Assembly: GCA_021821705.1 (NCBI GenBank)
Contig: JAKACE010000058.1
Location: 1-8,376, forward strand
Source: Actinomycetes bacterium
GTDB lineage: Bacteria; Actinomycetota; Acidimicrobiia; Acidimicrobiales; Palsa-688
Reading direction: 5' to 3'
Length of the DNA: 8,376 nt
Below the pieces are notes generated by a model, which searched no databases, had not been told where the DNA came from, and worked only from the letters and a program-made list of their open reading frames with translations. The position numbers and the translations under genes were made by a program. Shown here one piece after another: positions 4,631 through 8,376 of this stretch; the stretch's first letter is position 1, and each line of letters starts with the position of its first letter.

Positions 4631-5773
4631 TTGCTGCTGTACGACACGGCACGCCGGGAGGTGGTGCCCTTCGAGCCGGCGGCCGGCCCGGGGGGCACGG
4701 TGACCATCTACACCTGCGGCATTACCCCCTACGACGCCGCTCACCTGGGCCACGCCGCCACCTACCTCGCCTACGACGTCCTGCAGCGCCGCCTGCAGGA
4801 CCTCGGTTACAAGACCATGCTCGTGCGCAACGTCACCGACGTGGACGACGACATACTGCGCAAGGCTCGCGAGCTCGGTGTCCACTACCTGGACCTGGCG
4901 GCGGAGGAGATGGCCCGGTTCTCAGCAGACATGGGCGCCCTGGGCCTACTGCCGGCGGCAAGCGAACCGCGGGCGACCTCGGCCATACCGGACATCCTCG
5001 GTTTCATCGGGATGGTCCTGGCCAACGGTCACGCCTACCAAGCTGCCGGTGCCGTCTATTTTGACGTCTCGTCGTGGCCGGGGTTCGGGAGCCTCAGCCA
5101 CTACGACCGTGAGCGCATGCTCGAACTGGCCCGCGAGCGCGGTGGCAACCCCGATGACCCCAACAAGGCCGACCCTCTGGATTTCGTCTTGTGGCAGCCG
5201 TCGGCGCCAGGCGAGCCGGCATGGGACTCCCTGTGGGGGCGGGGGCGCCCCGGCTGGCACATCGAGTGCTCGGCACTCGTGGTGCGGGAGCTGGGTGTGA
5301 CCATAGACCTGCACGGTGGGGGCTCCGACCTCATCTTCCCGCACCACGAGTGCGAGTCGGCCCAGTCGCAGGCCGCGACGGGGGAGCCCTTCGTCCGGCA
5401 CTGGGTGCATACGGGGATGGTCTGTTACCAGGGCACCAAGATGTCCAAGTCGCTAGGCAACCTGGTGTTCGTCAGGGATCTGCTCGACGGCTGGGAGCCT
5501 GCGGCGGTGCGCCTGGCCATCCTGGGCAACCACTACCGTTCGGACTGGTCCTGGGAACCGTCGTTGTTGGCTGTCGCCTCCGATCGTCTCGAGCGGTGGC
5601 GGCGTGCCCCCGGTGGGGATGGGCCGGGGACGGCAGTCGAGGCTGTTCGTGAGGCGCTCGACGCCGACCTGGCCACGCCCCGTGCAATAGAGGCCATCGA
5701 CGAAGCCGCCGCGGCCGGCTCAGGCCGGGATGACCTGCGCAGAGCTGCCGCGCTGCTCGGCGTGGAGCTCTGA
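4631..5773 (+). CDS. mshC: Cysteine:1-D-myo-inosityl 2-amino-2-deoxy-alpha-D-glucopyranoside ligase (MshC)
   Basis: MshC activates cysteine with ATP and joins it to GlcN-Ins, the third chemical step of mycothiol synthesis. The 380-residue product is a class I synthetase-like enzyme related to cysteinyl-tRNA synthetase. It carries [18 protein letters not shown] with the HIGH-type HLGH (38-41) and zinc ligand Cys29, then [16 protein letters not shown] with Cys213, [13 protein letters not shown] (228-240) with a zinc-ligand His, and KMSKS (270-274). The [15 protein letters not shown] form separates MshC from CysRS, which has CGPTVYD, and the short C-terminus lacks the CysRS anticodon domain. The start must be TTG 4631: the stop of npdG lies in the same frame just upstream and only four codons separate them. 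The N-terminus is about 18 residues shorter than the mycobacterial enzyme. The 9-base gap to npdG suggests an operon. Confidence 0.93.
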   Translation: MLLYDTARREVVPFEPAAGPGGTVTIYTCGITPYDAAHLGHAATYLAYDVLQRRLQDLGYKTMLVRNVTDVDDDILRKARELGVHYLDLAAEEMARFSADMGALGLLPAASEPRATSAIPDILGFIGMVLANGHAYQAAGAVYFDVSSWPGFGSLSHYDRERMLELARERGGNPDDPNKADPLDFVLWQPSAPGEPAWDSLWGRGRPGWHIECSALVVRELGVTIDLHGGGSDLIFPHHECESAQSQAATGEPFVRHWVHTGMVCYQGTKMSKSLGNLVFVRDLLDGWEPAAVRLAILGNHYRSDWSWEPSLLAVASDRLERWRRAPGGDGPGTAVEAVREALDADLATPRAIEAIDEAAAAGSGRDDLRRAAALLGVEL

Positions 5774-5827
5774 GGCCGGCGCCGGACCGGCGACCGGGCC
5801 AGGGGCCGGCCCAGGCCATCGGGCCGT

Positions 5828-5833
5828 TAGCAT
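5828..5833 (+). promoter_or_regulatory. -10 element for the Ddn-like gene, leaderless arrangement
   Basis: TAGCAT fits the actinobacterial TANNNT -10 and is followed by exactly seven bases before ATG 5841, so transcription would begin at or next to the start codon. No Shine-Dalgarno precedes either ATG (5832 or 5841). The -35 is not recognisable. thrS has the same geometry, which supports the reading. The 67-base gap after mshC also holds GC-rich short inverted repeats but no T-tract. Confidence 0.45.
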
Positions 5834-5840
5834 GCCGCCT

Positions 5841-6284
5841 ATGCCGCTTCAGGGAGAGTACGAGCCGAGCCCGGACCGGTGGGTGCGTGAGCAGGTGGAG
5901 GAGTACGAGAGGTCGGCGGGCACGAGGGCCAACACGCTGCAAGGGACACCGTGGCCTGTCGTCGTCGTCACCACCCGAGGGCACCGCACGGGCAAGATCC
6001 GCAAGTTCGCTCTCATGCGCGTCGAGCACGAAGGCGAGTACGCGCTAGTGGCCTCCAAGGGCGGGGCCCCCGAGCACCCCCTGTGGTACCACAACCTGGT
6101 AGCAGATCCGACAGCCGTCATGATCCAGGACGGGCCCGAGGCCCTCGACTTCGAGGTGAGAGAGGTCACGGGAGACGAGCGGGCCAGTTGGTGGGAGCGT
6201 GCGGTCGCGGCCTACCCGCCCTACGCCGAGTACCAGACCAGGACGGACCGGGAGATCCCGGTCCTCGTGGCGAGGCGCCGCTGA
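5841..6284 (+). CDS. F420H2-dependent nitroreductase-family protein (Ddn-like)
   Basis: The product belongs to the deazaflavin-dependent nitroreductase family of split-beta-barrel proteins that bind F420H2; the best-known member is mycobacterial Ddn, which reduces quinones and activates the drug pretomanid. From ATG 5841 it has 147 residues, normal for the family. The core [24 protein letters not shown] (38-61) is followed by [25 protein letters not shown] (66-90), the F420-binding signature with Ser72. The C-terminal AYPPYAEYQ places Tyr125, Tyr128 and Tyr131 at the i, i+3, i+6 spacing of the three Tyr that line the Ddn substrate pocket. The alternative ATG at 5832 adds three residues; 5841 is preferred because of the -10 spacing. 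Its cofactor would be supplied by NpdG encoded two genes upstream. The natural substrate, a quinone or another acceptor, cannot be read from the sequence. Confidence 0.9.
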   Translation: MPLQGEYEPSPDRWVREQVEEYERSAGTRANTLQGTPWPVVVVTTRGHRTGKIRKFALMRVEHEGEYALVASKGGAPEHPLWYHNLVADPTAVMIQDGPEALDFEVREVTGDERASWWERAVAAYPPYAEYQTRTDREIPVLVARRR

Positions 6285-6356
6285 GCGAGCCGGCTGGTAG
6301 CGGGCTCCACGACGGCCCGGCGCAGCAAAGACCTGCACCTGCGGGGGAGGGGCCCA

Positions 6357-6362
6357 TATCAT
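6357..6362 (+). promoter_or_regulatory. -10 element for thrS, leaderless arrangement
   Basis: TATCAT fits TANNNT closely and lies exactly seven bases before ATG 6370, placing the start of transcription at the start codon. A purine-rich GGGGGAGGGG further upstream (about 6342-6351) is too far from the ATG to serve as a Shine-Dalgarno. There is no room for a T-box leader in the 85-base gap after the Ddn-like gene. Confidence 0.5.
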
Positions 6363-6369
6363 TGGCGGG

Positions 6370-8376
6370 ATGCCCGACCACGACACCGACCAGGCCAGAA
6401 CGATAACGGTAACCCTCCCGGACGGCTCGAGCCGCCGGTTGGGGCAGGGTGCCACCGGTGCGGACCTGGCCGCCGACATCGGCCCTGGCCTGGCCAGGGC
6501 GGCCGTGGCCGTGCTGGTGGACGGGACCGGGCGCGACCTCGGCGTAGCGTTGCCCGACGGCGCAAAGGTGAGCGTGCTGACGGTCGGCTCGCCCGAGGGC
6601 CGGGCGGTGCTGCGCCACTCGACGGCGCATGTCCTGGCACAAGCCGTCACCCGGCTCTGGCCGGGGGCCCGCTACGCGATCGGGCCCGCTATCGAGGAAG
6701 GCTTCTACTACGACTTCGAGCTACCGGGCGGTGCCCACTTCACGGACGAGGACATAGAGCGCATCGAGGCTGTCATGCGCGAGATCATCGCCGAGGACCA
6801 GCCGTTCCTGCGCGAGGAGCATTCGCTGAGCGACGGCCTGGAGATCTTCTCGGACCAGCCCTACAAGCGGGAGATCATCGAGGGTGTCGGCGCCGCCGAG
6901 CACGAGGCCTCCGCTGAGGGGGCTGCGGCGGGGGGCGTCAGCACGTACCGCAACCCGGCCAGGGCTGGAGCAGTGGAGCTGCCCGGCTCGCCGGTGGGTG
7001 CCTCGACCCGGGCCCTGCCCGGATCTCCGGTGAGCCCGGCGACGGTGGCACCCGATTTCGTCGACCTGTGCCGGGGCCCGCACGTGCCCTCGACCGGCCG
7101 CCTCGGCCACTTCAAGCTGACAAAGCTCGCCGCTGCCTACTGGCGGGGGGACGAGCACAGGCAGCAGCTGCAGCGCGTGTACGGGACGGCGTGGGAGTCA
7201 CGCGCTGCGCTGGACGAGCACCTGGCCAGGGTCGCCGAGGCCGAGAGGCGTGACCACCGAAGGTTGGGGGCTGAGCTGGACCTGTTCCACTTCCCACCCG
7301 AGATCGGCAGCGGGCTCGTCGTGTTCCATCCCAAGGGCGGCCTGGTGCGCCGGCTCATGGAGGACTACGCCAGGAGCGAGCACGAGCGTGCCGGTTACGA
7401 GTTCGTCTACACGCCTCACATCACCAAGTCGACGCTGTTCGAGACGTCGGGGCACCTCGCATGGTACGCGGACGGAATGTACCCGCCGATGGAGATGGAG
7501 GGCGCTTCGTACTATCCCAAGCCGATGAACTGCCCGATGCACATCCTGATCTACACGAGCCGGCAACGCTCGTACCGCGAGCTCCCGCTCCGGCTGTTCG
7601 AGTTCGGGACCGTGTACCGCTTCGAACGCTCCGGCGTGCTCAACGGCCTGCTGCGTGCTCGGGGGTTCACACAGGACGACAGCCACATCTTCTGCGCCAG
7701 CGAGCAACTCGAGGGCGAGCTCGCCAGCCTGCTCGCTTTCGTGCTCAAGTTGCTGCGTCGTTTCGGGCTCACCGAGTTCGAGGCGGAGCTGTCGACGCGC
7801 CCCGACAAGTACATCGGCACTCTCGAGGAGTGGGAGCGGGCGACGGAGGCCTTGCGCTCCGCCATGGAGTCAGCGGGTGTTCCCTACAGCGTGTCCGAGG
7901 GCGGGGGCGCGTTCTACGCCCCCAAGATCGACGTCCACGTGCGTGACGCCATCGGCCGCCGCTGGCAGGTCTCCACCATCCAGGTGGATCTGCAGATGCC
8001 TCAGCGCTTCGACATGGAGTACGTCGGGGCCGACAACGTCCGGCACCGCCCGTACATGGTCCACCGCGCCCTGTTCGGTTCGATCGAGCGCTTCTTCGGC
8101 ATCCTCGTGGAGCACTATGCGGGTGCCTTCCCCCTGTGGCTGGCGCCGGTCCAGCTCCAGGTACTGCCGGTGCGCGACGACCACGCCCAGTATGCCGGGT
8201 CGGTGGCCGACCACCTGAGGCGAGCTGGCTTCAGGGTCGCCCTGGTACCGGCGGACGAGCCTCTCGGCGCCCGGGTCCGGCGGGGCAAGCTCGAGAAGGT
8301 CCCCTACGGACTGGTCGTCGGCGACGACGACGTGGCCGGCAGGCCGCTGGCCAGGATGCGGCAGAAGACGCAGCTC
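6370..8376 (+). CDS. thrS: Threonyl-tRNA synthetase, 3' end outside the window
   Basis: ThrRS charges tRNA-Thr and clears mischarged Ser-tRNA. The frame is open for 669 codons to the last base, with the end of the anticodon-binding domain missing. Domain order is a TGS domain (about 1-70, TITVTLPDGS), the editing domain with HSTAH (83-87) and DLCRGPH (232-238), and the class II core. The zinc ligands are Cys388 (MNCPMH), His439 (DDSHIF) and His565 (VHRALFGS). Their spacings, 51 and 126, equal those of E. coli Cys334, His385 and His511. The start of the anticodon-binding domain is visible at about 590 (PLWLAPVQLQVLPV). Between editing motifs HSTAH and DLC the distance is about 42 residues longer than in E. 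coli, mostly from a Pro/Gly/Ser/Ala-rich segment at 196-228 that contains LPGSPV twice. ATG 6370 is chosen because the TGS domain follows and TATCAT lies seven bases before it. Co-transcription with upstream genes is possible, but an own promoter is likely. Confidence 0.95.
   Translation, partial: MPDHDTDQARTITVTLPDGSSRRLGQGATGADLAADIGPGLARAAVAVLVDGTGRDLGVALPDGAKVSVLTVGSPEGRAVLRHSTAHVLAQAVTRLWPGARYAIGPAIEEGFYYDFELPGGAHFTDEDIERIEAVMREIIAEDQPFLREEHSLSDGLEIFSDQPYKREIIEGVGAAEHEASAEGAAAGGVSTYRNPARAGAVELPGSPVGASTRALPGSPVSPATVAPDFVDLCRGPHVPSTGRLGHFKLTKLAAAYWRGDEHRQQLQRVYGTAWESRAALDEHLARVAEAERRDHRRLGAELDLFHFPPEIGSGLVVFHPKGGLVRRLMEDYARSEHERAGYEFVYTPHITKSTLFETSGHLAWYADGMYPPMEMEGASYYPKPMNCPMHILIYTSRQRSYRELPLRLFEFGTVYRFERSGVLNGLLRARGFTQDDSHIFCASEQLEGELASLLAFVLKLLRRFGLTEFEAELSTRPDKYIGTLEEWERATEALRSAMESAGVPYSVSEGGGAFYAPKIDVHVRDAIGRRWQVSTIQVDLQMPQRFDMEYVGADNVRHRPYMVHRALFGSIERFFGILVEHYAGAFPLWLAPVQLQVLPVRDDHAQYAGSVADHLRRAGFRVALVPADEPLGARVRRGKLEKVPYGLVVGDDDVAGRPLARMRQKTQL

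Noticed and set aside
4631..5773. Cysteinyl-tRNA synthetase (cysS)
   Set aside because: The [17 protein letters not shown] signature, the 380-residue length and the lack of a C-terminal anticodon-binding domain match MshC rather than CysRS.
6285..6369. T-box leader before thrS, or a terminator after the Ddn-like gene
   Set aside because: The gap is too short for a T-box. The only hairpin (GAGCC 6287-6291 with GGCTC 6303-6307) is five pairs with an 11-base loop and no T-run.

Overview
The window is a GC-rich stretch (roughly two thirds G+C by eye) from an actinobacterium. The evidence is a mycothiol biosynthesis ligase (mshC), two proteins of coenzyme F420 metabolism (npdG and a Ddn-like reductase), promoters of the TANNNT type placed for leaderless translation, and two copies of the actinobacterial C-rich '6C' small RNA. 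A lineage outside the well-studied genera, such as the Acidimicrobiia, would fit, but that is inference.

Layout. Positions 3-857 hold the 3' part of murB (+). Positions 858-1253 are non-coding: a promoter and a 6C RNA ending in a strong terminator (947-1062), a 7-bp tandem repeat of about 10.6 copies (1074-1147) and a small hairpin. murA follows on the minus strand (1254-2552), with Asp in place of the catalytic Cys. A divergent gap leads to a DinB/DUF664-type metalloprotein (+, 2738-3247). A second 6C RNA with its own promoter and terminator comes next (3325-3437). A short thioredoxin-fold gene lies on the minus strand (3529-3915), and a perfect 11+1+11 palindrome (3907-3929) sits between it and the divergent npdG. 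npdG (3968-4621), mshC (4631-5773), a Ddn-type reductase gene (5841-6284) and thrS (6370 to the window end, incomplete) then run on the plus strand.

How the parts fit. MurA and MurB catalyse the two steps that make UDP-MurNAc; here their genes converge on the first 6C RNA. NpdG makes F420H2 from NADPH, the Ddn-like protein would consume it, MshC adds cysteine in mycothiol synthesis, and the DinB-like protein belongs to a superfamily that includes mycothiol-dependent enzymes. The centre of the window therefore looks like a thiol/deazaflavin redox neighbourhood next to cell-wall and translation genes.

The most interesting items are the two 6C RNA genes about 2.4 kb apart with matching promoter geometry, the 23-bp palindrome over the start of the thioredoxin-like gene, the threonyl-tRNA synthetase with an extra segment in its editing region, and the heptamer repeat. 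I found no clear evidence of a wholly new system. No mobile element, CRISPR array or tRNA was seen.
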